Assembly: GCA_022036555.1 (NCBI GenBank)
Contig: CM039132.1
Span: 53,850,748-53,914,747, forward strand
Direction of reading: 5' to 3'
Length of the DNA stretch: 64,000 nucleotides
Source: Microstegium vimineum
Lineage: Eukaryota > Streptophyta > Magnoliopsida > Poales > Poaceae
Below are positions 11,446-23,711 of the stretch, in pieces; the stretch's first letter is position 1, and the number at the start of each line of letters is the position of its first letter. Both the position numbers and the translations under genes were made by a program. The notes beneath the pieces are model-generated. The model saw only the letters and a program-made list of their open reading frames with translations. It searched no databases and had not been told where the DNA came from.

Positions 11446-12108
11446 TACTGTTTTAGTATGTTATCTACTCTGCATATCGTTCGTTCGTCAGTCGGAGAGG
11501 TAAAAAACGCCCGGCCCAAGGAGTGATCTGATACAACAGTGGCGCGCGGTTGCACTCGCAGTGCCATGCTCGATCGCCCACACGGCGGCATGTCCGCATG
11601 TATGCAGTCGAGACGATCAGCAGGCCGGCATGCACAGCGCACAGCGGTCAGTACTCGATGATGTGGACCACCACCATCCATCCGTCCATCCATCCGTCCG
11701 TCCGCCGCCCTTGCAAGTTGCAACTTGCCATCAGCGCAGAGAGCAGAGTGCAAACGTTGCAGTGCAGGCTCTGCATGCAATGCAATGCACCCGACCGGGG
11801 AAGGTTACGTTAACTTGTTGCAAGTCCCGGGACTTGCACCGGGCCGGGACGCGGACGATGCAGCCGGCAGCAGCATCTGCGCGCACACGCAGACCGTCCG
11901 GCCCCCGTCCCTAGCTCGTGGCGTACTACTACTACAGTAGAGTACAGTGTACGTGACCAATGGGACACATCACCATCACCCCCTGCTACTACTAGCTACA
12001 GTAGCTCTCCCATCGATCTGCCTGGTCGGCCCGGCTTTTCACGCACCGGGCCCGCCTCGGGACTCGATCGCTTGTCTCGCGGCCCAAGCTAGGGAGGATC
12101 CATCGAAA

Positions 12109-12139
<31 letters not shown>

Positions 12140-12790
12140 CCACCGCCTTCCTTCCCGCTGCACAAGGCAGGGTTTGCCCGGGTGTGGTGTGGGTACCATG
12201 CGTAAAATACAGCATAAAATGATTAAAGTTAATCAAAGTTGTGAGTCGTGACATGAAAACAAAAACATAAAAGGATAAAATAATATAGAACATAGGAAGT
12301 ACGTGTTAGTTAAAGTGCTTCACGCTTAATCAAATTTCTAAATAATATTCACATTTATAACTTTAAATTAATTTACTGAAAAAATATATATTTTATAATT
12401 AGTCTAATGATACTTATTTGATATAAAAAACATTTATAATTTCTGATCTATAATTGATAGATTATAGGTACTACTAGTAGACTTAGGTAATTATTACTAG
12501 AGTACAGTAGACTACTAGTAGTACAGTAGACTACTAGTAGTACGAGTAAAGTCTAAAGTGCTCTACGAGTCTATATACGTACTGTATCAGTATCAGATCA
12601 GAGAACCTGGCGTGAGGTGACTATTCAGGCCCCCCCCCCCCCCCCCCTAGCTTGTCCACGGCATCGGCATCTGGCCTGCTGGCCAGTTACGAACAAAAGC
12701 TAGCCCACCAGCACAAGCTACGTGTGCTTGGGCAAACATGATGCGATGACGCTAGCTGACGCAAATGCCCTCACCCCTCACAATTTCATG
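11446..12790. other. Intergenic, simple-sequence rich
   Basis: No gene supported. It holds CATC/GTCC-type short repeats (11676-11705), a GGC-repeat block (about 12109-12137), an AT-rich stretch (12225-12480) resembling Stowaway interiors, and an 18-base C run at 12630-12647. The C run is a place where sequence length may be unreliable. Confidence 0.4.
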
Positions 12791-13577
12791 TTAGTCTGGG
12801 TGTTCGGTTTTAACCGCTAATTCGGTTCGGTTTATTCGGTTATAAAAAACTTATGTTTCTAACCTACATCAACCGTTCGGTTCGGCAGAAAATTGTAAAC
12901 CGCATAATTCGGTTTCGGTTGTTTAATTTCGGTTTTTGGTTAAAACCGAATTAACCGAAACTTCCAGTAGCGACATCATTGCAGAACCCGCGAACCCGCT
13001 CTGCTCCAGTCTCCCGTGTGGCGCCGCGATCTGCTGGTATGCTCGTCGCTCGTCGTCGGCTCGCCGCGAACCCGCGACCTGCTCTGCTCAAGTCTCCCGC
13101 GCGTCGCCGCGATCTGCTGGCCTGCTGGGGCCGTCCGCCAGTGCCGCCGCCAGGGACTCCAGAGTTCGGACCAGCAGACTCGCCGACTCAGGTCTCGGGG
13201 AGACGGTCAGACGGGGACTCGGCCACTCGGTCGTACTAGTCTCGTAGGGGATTCTCTAGGATGGGCTGGTGCCTGGTGGGCTGCTCACTGCTGGGCTGCG
13301 GGGCTGGGCTGGTGGCCTTGTGCTTGTGGGCTGCGGTGGGGAGTGGGGAGGCAGTCAGGCAGGGGAGCGACAATCTCACGCGTGCTGTGCTCTGCTCTAG
13401 TCTGTAGATCGGTTACTCGGTTCGGTTTGAGTGTAAAACCCAAACCGAAGCCGAACACCGAATATTACAAAATTAGGAACCGAATTGCAAACCGAAAACC
13501 AAAAAAACCGATAATTCGGCTCAGTTCGGTACGGTTCGGTTCGGTTTGCGGTTTTCGGTTAAAAAATGCCCGGGCTG
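12791..13577. mobile_element. Non-autonomous TIR transposon with 9-bp target duplication and GC-rich core
   Basis: AATTTCATG occurs immediately outside both ends (12782-12790 and 13578-13586). Both ends are crowded with TTCGGTT/AACCGAA repeats in inverted orientation: the left end reads TCTGGGTGTTCGGTTTTAAC and the reversed right end CAGCCCGGGCATTTTTTAAC. The middle (about 12980-13400) is GC-rich and contains a partly duplicated block with the phrases CTCTGCTC, AGTCTCCCG and CGCGATCTGCTGG (near 12995 and near 13080). An 8-9-bp duplication fits hAT or Mutator-like elements. The GC-rich core could be captured host sequence, but none was recognised. Confidence 0.6.
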
Positions 13578-14489
13578 AATTTCATGCATGGCACAGACAA
13601 CCAATTCAGGGGTTTCGGTGGGCCGTAGTAAAGCGGAAGAATTGCAGAAATGACATTCATATGGGCTCCATTTGTATCAGGCGTATACGAGCCACCGGCC
13701 CGCAGGGGTTAGCTTCATCAGCCCATCACACTGTGCAACGTGTTCCTCCTAGCTTAATTGCCAATTTCTTCCTCTCAAAGATATTACTCATGTTAGTTCT
13801 CCAAAAATAATTAAATCCTAGATTTTTTTTTAAAAAAATATCAGATAGATCTAGCTAGTTATCAACTCTGTGGGTTCTAATCACTATTGATAATAATACC
13901 AATGGTGCCTATTCTTCTTTTTGCTAAAACACTACCCACTTCTGCATGCTATTACCAAAAATAAAATATAACACCATAAATTTACATCTAAATTACCTAT
14001 TAAATAATGGCATCTAAATTAATTCACCCTACCATTAGGATAGATAATCAAAATAATATGTTAAGTTTGGGTCTAAATTGACCTCTTGTACAACAACTAA
14101 AAACAAACTATTATACCCTTAAATTTCCATCTAAATTATCAACATTCTCTATCATAAAAGTTATAAATAACCATTATTATGCTTATAAATGTTTCTAAAT
14201 TACTAGTTCAATTACTATAAATTAAAGCAATTATATTGGTAGTATAATTATAATTAAGCACTCTATTTTATAAAAAAATAATACTGCACATATATTTATT
14301 TAGTAAGTAAATTCAACACCGGAGAAAGTTGGTGTCGATCAAAGGTGGCTAACAACCCTTGATTTTTGAAACTTATTTGGAATAAACATGTATTGCTAGG
14401 CTTAAATATTAATATTCTCTTTAAGGTAGCACCATTTGTCAGTCCTATATCTTATATGTTGCTCCACCTCTGATCTTGAGCGACATAAC
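13578..14489. other. AT-rich intergenic DNA
   Basis: No ORF or recognisable repeat end. Long AT-rich text runs up to the possible Helitron start near 14490. Confidence 0.4.
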
Positions 14490-15290
14490 TCTACTATAAT
14501 TGAAATCTTGTTTTTTTAGACCTGACTCGTCATCCCGCATTCACATCCCCGCGCACTCACCCTGCCCTATCAGCGCGAAATGCTCGGTCCGGGTTCGATT
14601 CCATCCCCACGCACCCGCTCCCCAGTTTTCTCTCGTCGGAAAAATAAAAAACAAATCAAAGGTGAGATCGGGGCGGGTGCGGAAATGGCGGCCGCAGACA
14701 ACGCAGGAGTAGGGCACGGAGGGGGCGACGACACCTACGCTGGGTGCGATTGAGCGCATGGCGGTCGGCGACTCAAAACCCCCACGCGTGGCTCCCCTCC
14801 TCTCCCGCCCCATCCCGGCCGTGGCAGGATCCTGTGAGGACGACAAGGCGACGACCTCCACCGGCGGAAGCAGCTGCGTCACCCCTTTCGCGCCGCCGCC
14901 CCGACTCCCACGAATCGCCGCCGCCCGTGCCCGCGCGCTGCTGGAGAGTGGAGATTGACGCCGACCGGCCACCGCGTCTCCCCGGTTCCCACGGATCGCC
15001 GCCGCCCGTGCCGCGCGTGAGGGGGTGCTGCTGGAGATCCGCCCGTGCGAATCGCCGCCGCCCGTTCACCTCGATGTCCGGCGGCGCTTTACTGAGGAGG
15101 ACGCGGAGGTAGCGGATTTGGCGCCGAGCGGGAGCGGGCGCACGTGGACGCCCATGCCGCTCCCAGATCGTAAGATCCCACCCTCTCCTCTCTTCCTCTT
15201 CATCATAGGTTCACCTCGGTACATGTCGCGGGATTCTTATCTGATTCCTATTGTGTAGTCTCAATGCATACTTCCATGGTTGTGCGCAGG

Positions 15291-15539
15291 AGGTGGACTT
15301 GCACAAGCGCACGGGCCATTCGAAATTCGCGGACAAGATCGTGGATGCAGTCAAACCCATTGGTCCCCTTGATTTACCTTGGGTTAGGAATTTTGTTTAT
15401 GTGTCAGAGGCCATGAATGCGATTGGCTTCCTGTAGTCGGTCTTCCAGTTCGTCGTGCATGCTGATTTCATGAGGATGAGGAGCAGGCATTTGATTCCCC
15501 ATCCCAAGTGTGATCGCTATGTCTTCACCATGGATCAGG
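15291..15539 (+). pseudogene. Exon-like fragment of an unrecognised gene
   Basis: An 83-codon block bounded by a plausible acceptor (TTGTGCGCAG) and donor (CAG|GTCTGT), interrupted only by a TAG at 15435-15437. The protein has phrases such as HKRTGHSKFADKI, LDLPWVRNFVYVSEAMN and [15 protein letters not shown], with the uneven composition of real coding sequence. I do not recognise the family. A GC-rich block upstream (about 15020-15170), ending in a possible GTAAGA donor, may be a preceding exon. It is interpreted as gene sequence captured by the surrounding Helitron. The alternative is a genuine, now broken, local gene. Confidence 0.4.
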
Positions 15540-17965
15540 TCTGTTCTTCGTGACACTTACAGTTCACTTTTCCTAGGCTTAGGGCTGTGTAGCTGCTTGT
15601 CTTGATTATGATGAAATATATACATTTTGATTGCTCTATCCTGTGTAAACTTTGCATCATCCAAATTTGAAATGAATCTTTATGGATGTTACGAGTAGTA
15701 GATGCAAAAGAAAAAAAACAGAATATTATTTAGACGAAATATCTTTTTGACGAAAACCCTCCTTGGAACAAACCTATGCTTGAGATTTTGATATATGCTT
15801 TGCTGTTTTGTCGAACCAGTCACTTGTCTTGCATTCAGATTATATGTCAGCTCATGATGTTTTTGTTGGGTGATCATTTTTCCAGAGTTAAGACTAAAAC
15901 TTAAGGGGCCTGAAAGGGCAAGGGTGCCCAATTAGCCCTCCATAGAAAATGACGATTGACAAAAAAAATACTAAAATTGTCTAATTGCATTTCCGACCAC
16001 AGATCAGATTTTAGTTTTGCGTCACTAATTAATATTGTGACTTCTCCATTCATGTGATGTTTGTGAATTTTGAGCTTGCTTAAAATTCTGCTCCTTATTT
16101 TGCAGCAAAAGGTTACTTGAAATATTCACCTCCTTATGTTTGCAGATACCATTGAGACCTATCTACTATTTGCATTTCATGATTTTTTATGAGAGATGTA
16201 GGAGTTATGCCTTTCTGAATATTACTATTGTATTTGTCAACGTTCTGAAATTGCAGTTTATGTTTTGTAGTTACCATTGAGAATCAATGTTATTTGTGAA
16301 TGACATGTGTGATTTGTGAATTTCTTTTTCCTATGGCTACTTTTCTGTAACATGCATACTATGCAGTCTGCAACATGCATGTTAGAGCATACTACATTTC
16401 TGGCAGGAGATGTGCTTAGGTCATCCATTAGCTCATCCGGTTATGTTGGCCTACTTCTTTCCTACATAGTGAGTTTGCTTTCGAATCATGTATTATCTCT
16501 CTCTCTATTTTTAGAGGAAAAAAGATAATAATGAGAACAACCTGCTTTTAGTGTAACAAAAAAAAAGATGGGTTGAACAAAAGCATGTGGTGTTTGGAAT
16601 CTATTTCCACATGGCAGGATATCTTGTACTTGCCTTTTCACATGGTCTGAGATTAGATGAAGAGAGTTCATGCACAAAATCTCGTATTTACATTTAACTG
16701 TGAATTGAATGGAGAAGCCACTTGATTGCACTGTTCTTTTCTAAAACACTCCATGGCTCTCATGAAAACGTACATTCGCAACTGTTTTTTCTTTAATTTG
16801 CAAATAGAGCAGCGCCACAAGTTTGGAGGGTTATTATACTTAGCACTACAGGTTGTTCTTTTCTTGCCTTGGTGAAAGACATGCATCTTTCACTTACTTT
16901 GTCTCAATGAAACTCAAAATAGTCACCAAGGCATGGTCTCTTAATGAGACTCAAAATAGTCACCAAGGCATGAGACTGTCTATTAAGGAACACAAAGGTA
17001 AGGACAATGGAGAATTTGAGCTTTATATTTGAGGCAGCTGTTTTGATGTTGTATGTTTTTAGCCTAATAAAATATGTGGATTCAGTTTTTTGTGTTAGTG
17101 GATAGATCTTGTAGACCACTGGCATTTGAGGTGATCATGAGGCAAGCCTACAATCCCTACATGCCTGCTATCGTTTATTGAGATGTTTACTGGTGTTGCC
17201 TGAGAAGATTTCGGAAGAGAAAATAATTCTTACAGGAAGGCACTTGACCTTATGTGCACTGAAAAGGATTGAATATGTCTTTTTTGGGTTGTCTGTTGCA
17301 ATTAATTGATGTCACTGCCATTGTGGAATCTAATATTGTTATTTTGGATACTACACTGGAATACACTGTCATGACAAATCATCCTAGGATCAAGCTGACA
17401 ATGTTAAGCACGGGAGAGCTCTACTAGAAATGATTATTTTTTTGAGATTATATTAATATTGCGTTAGGTCCTATGTGATGAACAATGTGGTTCTGAATAA
17501 CAGAAATTGAAGGCCCTAATCCTGTTAGTTGTAACTACATTTCTACTTTGTGATTTTATCAAATAATGTAAGTGAGTCTAGGCTGTACCACCACGTACAT
17601 ATGATTAATAAATCTCCCAATGTGTTAACTGTTCTGGAAATTGATGTGGCTCTAAATAATAGAAATATGAATTCTCATTTTCTATTAATTCGATTATATT
17701 TTTTTGCAGAGGTGGAAGGCTTCTTGTTGTTCAGCTGTTGTCTGTGTGATTAAAATTTGATCTATTTTTTCCGACAAACAGATCAGGGTATATATTTGGA
17801 CCCATTTCGTTCATGCTCCTCTCTTTGGTTTTTCTTTATGAAACAAATCCCTTCATGTTTCTCCCTTCTAATTCTGATTGAAATATTTGTCCATATATAG
17901 ATGCCAGCATGATGATTCGTTTTTCAATACACTCGTGATTGGTTTTGCCTCACTTCATTTTGCAG

Positions 17966-18047
17966 TCAAACTTATCAAATGCCAACTTGGAAGGGGCACT
18001 TGTCACAGGAAACACTTCTTTCAAAGGTGCCAACATAACTGGGGCAG
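17966..18047 (+). pseudogene. Exon fragment of a thylakoid lumenal pentapeptide-repeat protein (TL15-like)
   Basis: After an acceptor-like TTTTGCAG, 27 codons read SNLSNANLEGALV, then TGNTSFKGANITGA, matching the A(N/D)LxG spacing of pentapeptide repeats and, from memory, the 15-kDa thylakoid lumenal protein of plants (At2g44920 type). The exon ends AG|GCAAGTGA, so its donor is GC, not GT. No neighbouring exons of the gene were found within several kilobases, so this is a fragment, probably carried by the surrounding Helitron. Confidence 0.6.
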
Positions 18048-18518
18048 GCAAGTGATTTTTGCTTATCACTCTGATCTGATACTCTGATTGCCATCTCTTG
18101 CTGCAACTCAGCAACTGTACCTTCTCCAATTCAAAAAGGTTGTCATCAGTATAGGGGGCACAAACAAATTTCTATTATATATATTCCCCTTTGCAAATCA
18201 AAATGAGCAAACATAGGCAAAGCTCAAACTGAATAAATGGCTTATTCTTACTTATTTGTCTCTTGACATGATCACATAAGAAACATTGTCAGTGTTTGCT
18301 TGGTCCACAGTAATCCCTTATTTGGAAATTTGGTCATGCCCAACAGGTAGCTCCACAAATACCGGGTCTTTAAAGGTCATATTAGTTCGCCGATTCTTCT
18401 TTCAAATTTATATCTCCTTTATGATGAAACAACACCTGACTGGCCATGTTTTCATCCTCTAATCAGTAGCTCTGTAGTTGCATTGGCGTTGCTTCATGTG
18501 TATCAACTACAAATCAAG

Positions 18519-18638
18519 CAGTACATGAACAACTTGAAGCCTGAAGGTACTTCGGAGAGTCTAGCCAACCCAAATCTGCAGTACATGAACAACTTGAAGC
18601 CTGAAGGTACTTCGGAGAGTCTAGCCAACCCAAATCTG
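18519..18638 (+). repeat. Perfect 60-bp tandem duplication
   Basis: Units 18519-18578 and 18579-18638 are identical. They lie inside a plus-strand open frame (to 18725), where each adds 20 residues, including YMNNLKPEGTSESLANPNL. Perfect identity implies a recent event. The ORF itself is not recognised. Confidence 0.9.
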
Positions 18639-19272
18639 TGTGCAACTACAAAGCTTTACTTTATCATCGATCAAGCCAGTGCAAGGGATCTCATCACCAT
18701 GAGAGTATCTTTGAGGTCATACTAGCGGAGTTATATATTTACATGTAACCAAAGGGCATATTAGTTTTGATAGGGAATTAGTTTGACAGGGAATGGTACC
18801 ATGCAATAGGATTGAACAAAATATTGTAGGTTTTTATGTATTTGATTGATCAGTTGAAGGAATATTTGTAAAGCTAATAGTGAAGAAGTTAATTGCACAT
18901 GCAAATATTTTGCTTGACCACTATTTTCAATGTATCCGTCAGAAAGCTCTCCATATTCCTTTTTTCGATCATTTCATGTGTTCTGTTATATATTACCGTG
19001 CAATATTATATTATCTTATAATAAACTTATGCACCCATTACAACGTACGAGCTCACCTATATAATTAATGAAAGTACTTCAAATTTAACCCGTAGCGTTA
19101 AATTTAACACCTCATTGGTGACGATTATGCTCCCGTTATAAAGCTCAGCTTGATTTTTTGCAAGTTATCTTAAATTATGTTTTTGACTAAATCTTAATGA
19201 AGTACTTCAAATTTTAAAGATTAATTTTGGACTTAATATAATCCGTAGCGTTAGCACGGGTAAATATACTAG

Positions 19273-20241
19273 TATGATGTAGTAAACTACTATTTATGTA
19301 ATTATAGTAATTACAAATGTAGTATAGGACATGAGTTTTTTCTGATTAAATATAAAGGGAGATGCTTGAATAAAAGGTACTAATACAAAACAAACATTAA
19401 CATGCTAATGCAAAAGTTGTTTACAATGAAATTTTGAAAGCCAAAATCTTGGTTCATGATTCGGGGATTACCAAGGTAGAAAGCAAATGACGCTGGTTGC
19501 CCCTACTAGTAATTGATTAGATGGCCAAAAGCTGATGCAAATTGAACTGTGCCGTGGATGAGTGTGGGCGGATGTTTTGTGTAGAGGAGAGAAAGCTTGA
19601 TGCACCCCACTGGTCACGCCACTGTGCCTAACAACATCTCACAGGCCACACTATTGTGCCTACGGACTAGCCTGTTGCAACTGAACTGACGGAGCTATAA
19701 CGTCCTTCTTTTTTGTATATATTTTGAATCCGACCTTTATTATGGGACGGATGAGAAAATATAGAGTAATAACGAATATTATTTTAATATCTGAATAGCT
19801 AGAGATTACAATATATGGGCATTAATATTGCGTTTAAAAAAAGAGAGGACTCACGAAGAAATTAATGTTTGATTAGTTTTAAGTATAAATTAAATGACTT
19901 TCTAATATTTTTGTATCCTATAATTGTAGCTCCTGCTGATTTGAGACGATACCGAAAACGAGGAATTAAAGTACTGTGCTTAATTTCTTGTCTAGACTAA
20001 TCTATAGCATTAGTATAACACCAGCACAGACGTGTAGCTAGCTAGTGAACTTCTACCTCATTTCCTTGCAGCTTGTCACGTACGTGCTCTACTAGCTACC
20101 TTGTCAACTACGCCAGTAATCTAGGAGTTATCAGCTTACATATTCTGAAAGCGGCAGGACTAATTCACTCTAAGCAAGCAATAGCACACGGCAGGCAGGA
20201 GATCTATCGATGCGACTGGACTGGTGTCGAACGTCTGTCGA
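19273..20241. other. Intergenic DNA downstream of the NAC gene
   Basis: No supported gene. It should contain the NAC 3' UTR near 20100-20241. The rest is AT-rich. Confidence 0.4.
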
Positions 20242-21428
20242 TTATGCATGGGGCCAAATGACACAGGTCAAGTCATCGACGCCGCCGCCGCCGAAGGCGA
20301 GATCATCCACAGGAGGGATGAGCGAGTCCCAGTCGATGGCCGTGGCGGCGTCTTCTGCTGCTCCGTCCACGCCGACGCCGACGCCTTGCGACCCCGACGA
20401 CGAGCTGTCGTGAGAGTTCGCCGCCGCACCTCGTCGTCCGTTGTGGTCGGCCGCGTCGACGACGCCGCTGACCGCAGCAAGCATCTGCTTCTGCTGGTGG
20501 TTGTGGTGGTTATGGCTCGTCGTCGTCGTCTTCGCCACCGCCACTGCTGGCGCCGGTGGTGGTAGTGGATGTAGCTGTTGCTGTTGGTAGCCGCAGTGGA
20601 CGGCTTGTTGAGCGGCGACGGCGAGGCCGACACGCGGGTTATTGAGCGGCCGGCGGTCGAAGGACCTCAGCGTGCCGGTGCTGATGTACACCCGGCACAC
20701 GCTGAACTCGTTGCGCAGCTGCATGCATGCAGAGACGACATGGCAGATATAGTATGCAGTTGCATCATTAATACTGTCTGTACGATCGACACGATTACAT
20801 ACAATCATCATTAAATTGGTAGATAGTCCTAAACCAAAAGTGTGCTACTGCTAGTACTAAATCGCATGCACGATATCAAGGACGGAGAACGACAAGGACG
20901 TACCAGGATGGGCGCCCCTGCAGCTGCAGGTGCATGGTGGTCGTCGGCGGTGGCGACGGCCTTGTACTCGTTCATCTTCCAGCGGGTCTTGTTGCCAGTG
21001 GGCGCGGGGCCCTGGTAGAAGACCATGGTACGCTTCTCCCCGATGACGCGGCTACTACTGTTGGCCGCCGCCGGCGAGGAAGAGGAGGAGGAGTAGACGT
21101 AGGAGGGCGACCCCGTGGCCTTCCAGTACCCGGACGGCGTGGTGCGCGCGGGCCGGCCACCGTGGAGCTCCCGCTCCGCGCGCGGGCAGAAGAAGAACCA
21201 CTGCTCCGTGTCCGACACGTTCGCCGCGCCCGCCATCGCCTGGAGCTCCGATGGGTGGTACCCGTAGATGTCGACCACGGGGATCAGGTGCTCCACCACC
21301 GGCCTCGTGCCGGCTAGCCGGTGCCGGAGGTAGAAGGTTAGTAGCTCCTCCTCTGTCGGGTAGAACCGGAATCCTGGCACCAGCAGCGGATCGCTACTGC
21401 CGCCATTATTACCACCACTTTCCATCAT
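20242..21428 (-). CDS. NAC domain transcription factor (NAC90-like), 2 exons
   Basis: A plant-specific nuclear transcription factor. Exon 1 is 21428-20904 and exon 2 is 20718-20242, with a phase-0 GT-AG intron, giving about 333 residues. The NAC domain is complete in order: [20 protein letters not shown] (subdomain A), VIDIYGY-type block seen as [66 protein letters not shown] and, at the start of exon 2, [20 protein letters not shown]. The C-terminal activation region is low-complexity (His/Gln, Ser and Gly/Val runs) and ends in an acidic-aromatic stretch containing [14 protein letters not shown]. The start has two adjacent Met codons (21428 and 21425). The EQWFFFCPR and [12 protein letters not shown] phrases point to the NAC36/61/90 group; the group assignment is from memory. 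Confidence 0.92.
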
Positions 21429-21680
21429 CGATCGCCGCCCCGGTCGGCCCTGTCGTTCGATATATATATCGTTCGCTCGCTGACGATGATCGATAGATTG
21501 CTGCTGGCTGCTAACTAAATATATAGTTCCTGATGATCGATCAAGCATGCACGTACACGAATTCCTTGTTCCTCGATCTCAGTCCCAGGATCTTGGTAGG
21601 GGATGGATGGATGGATTCGATCGGATCGATGAGCTAAGAGACGGAGCGCAGCGAGCATGGCTGGGAATGGGAGAGAGCAG

Positions 21681-21690
21681 AATTTATAGA
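21681..21690 (-). promoter_or_regulatory. Probable TATA box of the NAC gene
   Basis: TCTATAAATT on the minus strand, about 255 bases upstream of the start codon, implies a leader of roughly 220 bases. Confidence 0.6.
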
Positions 21691-21825
21691 CGATCGAGCC
21701 ATCAGTTGGGTACCTGTTGCTTTGCTAGCTAGGTAGCTCTCCCTCCATCATCACGTACGTACAATTCAGAGAGAAGATTGATGAAGAAAATTACAAGATG
21801 CAGCTATGGGCCGTGTTTCCGCGTT

Positions 21826-21855
21826 GACCTGGACCTGGACCTGGACCTGGACCTG
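21826..21855 (+). repeat. (GACCTG)5 hexanucleotide repeat
   Basis: Five perfect copies, about 140 bases upstream of the NAC TATA box. Confidence 0.9.
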
Positions 21856-23711
21856 AACTTTTGAGAATAAAATGGGAGAACGACTCTACTCTTTGCTTCT
21901 CGCCGGCATTATTATTCTTGGGTCTCTAGAGTGTAGCGCACTACTCCCCTTGGTCCCCAAATAGGACAAGTGGTTATCAAATACTCACTAGTACATATAT
22001 TCATCTGGTTCCTTAAACTTATCAGTCAAGCTTATAAATTATAATATAATATTTTTCTCTTACAATAAATTAGTTAAAAATAGCATGAGTCGATTTATCA
22101 ACCGTAAAAACGATTAGCGGAACAGGCTCGCTCAATGTTGCCACGCACACAGCCAGATATATGGAAAAATACAATACGTATCATACAGTCTTGCGTTCAA
22201 GGGTTAGGATCCGGGGTGCACGCGTATTCTCGACGTACGTCTATAACGACTTTTATTATTATATATGCTCCTATATCTACTCCAGTTAACTACTGGATAA
22301 AATTGTTTTCTGCTTCACGGCCCATTCGACCAAAGAAAGGACCGGCCGGTACGGCCATATAGTGGTGGCAACATCGGACAAGACAATCCATAATGCCCGC
22401 CCGGCTTTAGGTCTTCTTCTTGATAGCTAGCGGTTTAATCAAACACTCTTCTTTTTTTTGCGAACATAAACGTGCACCCACAAAAACTGCTTATGTATAA
22501 AATGAAAGCTAGTTGAGCTAAAAACACTGGTGTCGAAATCGTTTTTGTCTACAAACTGAAGCCACGAAAACATAGCTTTTCTTGGTTCAAAGGTATGTTG
22601 TTTGACAGACTGAAGTGTTCCACGTACAACAAAAATAGTTCTAGACTTGATTTTTTTTACCCAAACATATCACCTCTATGAAATCCAGATTTGGAGGCCA
22701 GATCCATGGGTTTGATGGAGCATTTCAGTCGTTGCTTTGAAAACTCATGGATTTCTAGCGTTAGCCAAAATTACCGACCATACCATCGATTACACAAAAA
22801 ATATATTTTATTTCTTTTTTTTCTCTTGCGTCTTCGTCCCCATTGCGACTCTCACTCGGCCTCTCACGCTAGTCGCCACACTGCCCTTCGGCAGCCAACA
22901 CGCCATAGACTTACACCAAACAGCAAGGTGTTGAAGAAGCCAAACTTTATCGTATAATAGAACAAAAAGACACAGATTTTCAATAGTTAGCCCAGTCAAT
23001 TAAAGCTTCGATGGGGTTTTCGATGAGAGTTTAGGGCTTATGCTTCCAACAAAAAATTTAGGTGATTTGTTTCATAATTTTTAAAACCATTTTAGGGCAA
23101 AATAGTTTAACTTAAAACTCAAATGTGGTATTCCAAAATGAATTTTAGTTTCGAACTACAAAACCTGTGACACAAGATCTAAGCAAAATGAGGCCGTATC
23201 TGAATTTTAGCATCTAATTGAGAGAACATAGGATTTCTTTACGTCCCTAGGTCTGTCCCTAGGTCCTTCATGCTTGATCAACAAAAAAATAGCTTCACCG
23301 AAAGCTCAAATATAGCACTTCAGAAATAATTTTAATTTTAAAACTATAAAATCTATGATACCAAAATGAAACTAAATGGGTAGTCGTTGATTTTAGTACC
23401 AATGTAAAAAAATTGATATTTGGAGGTGCCAAGATCCTTCATTTGGAGTCAACAAAAAAATGTCACACCCTAAAAAATAGTCTAACTCACCATAATAGTT
23501 CAAGGTCAATTATTCGCGGCGACACAAACAACGTATGTGGAAAGTATTTGTGACGATTCCAACGTGCCTATTTAGTCACACCAATGCACATGGTATGTCT
23601 ATATTCATTTTTCACTTTCATGACTAGGCGTGATGAAAAAAGCTAGTTTATGAAAATTTAGTTCAGCAAGCACTATTATTGAAAATATTAGTTTTTGTTT
23701 GAAAAGATCTA
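21856..23711. other. Intergenic DNA upstream of the NAC gene
   Basis: No supported gene. The stretch 22030-22130 resembles one end of a common grass hAT-type MITE (TTTTTCTCTTACAATAAAT, then a TTATCAACCGTAAAAAC phrase), but no second end was located. Confidence 0.35.

Larger units (their letters stand above)
14490..19272 (+). mobile_element. Putative gene-fragment-carrying Helitron
   Basis: The 3' end is canonical: a short hairpin (CCGT-A-GC-GTTA-GC-ACGG, about 19244-19259), then nine bases, then CTAG at 19269-19272 followed by T. The 5' end is uncertain; the best candidate is TCTACTATAATTG at 14490, close to the TCTATACTAT start of the second Helitron in this window, but the preceding base is C, not the expected A. 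Between them lie a GC-rich exon-like block, an exon-like ORF, an exon of a lumenal pentapeptide protein and an ORF with a duplication, all on the plus strand, as in exon-capturing plant Helitrons. Near the 3' end, related sequence (GTACTTCAAATTT with GTAGCGTTA) occurs twice, at 19074-19105 and 19203-19255, suggesting a nested or duplicated terminus. No Rep/helicase gene is present. Confidence 0.5.

Noticed and set aside
14484..14500. Firm 5' end for the first Helitron
   Set aside because: TCTACTATAATTG is suggestive, but the base before it is C, so the boundary is only a candidate.
20934..21317. Plus-strand frame of 127 codons
   Set aside because: Antisense shadow of the NAC domain exon.
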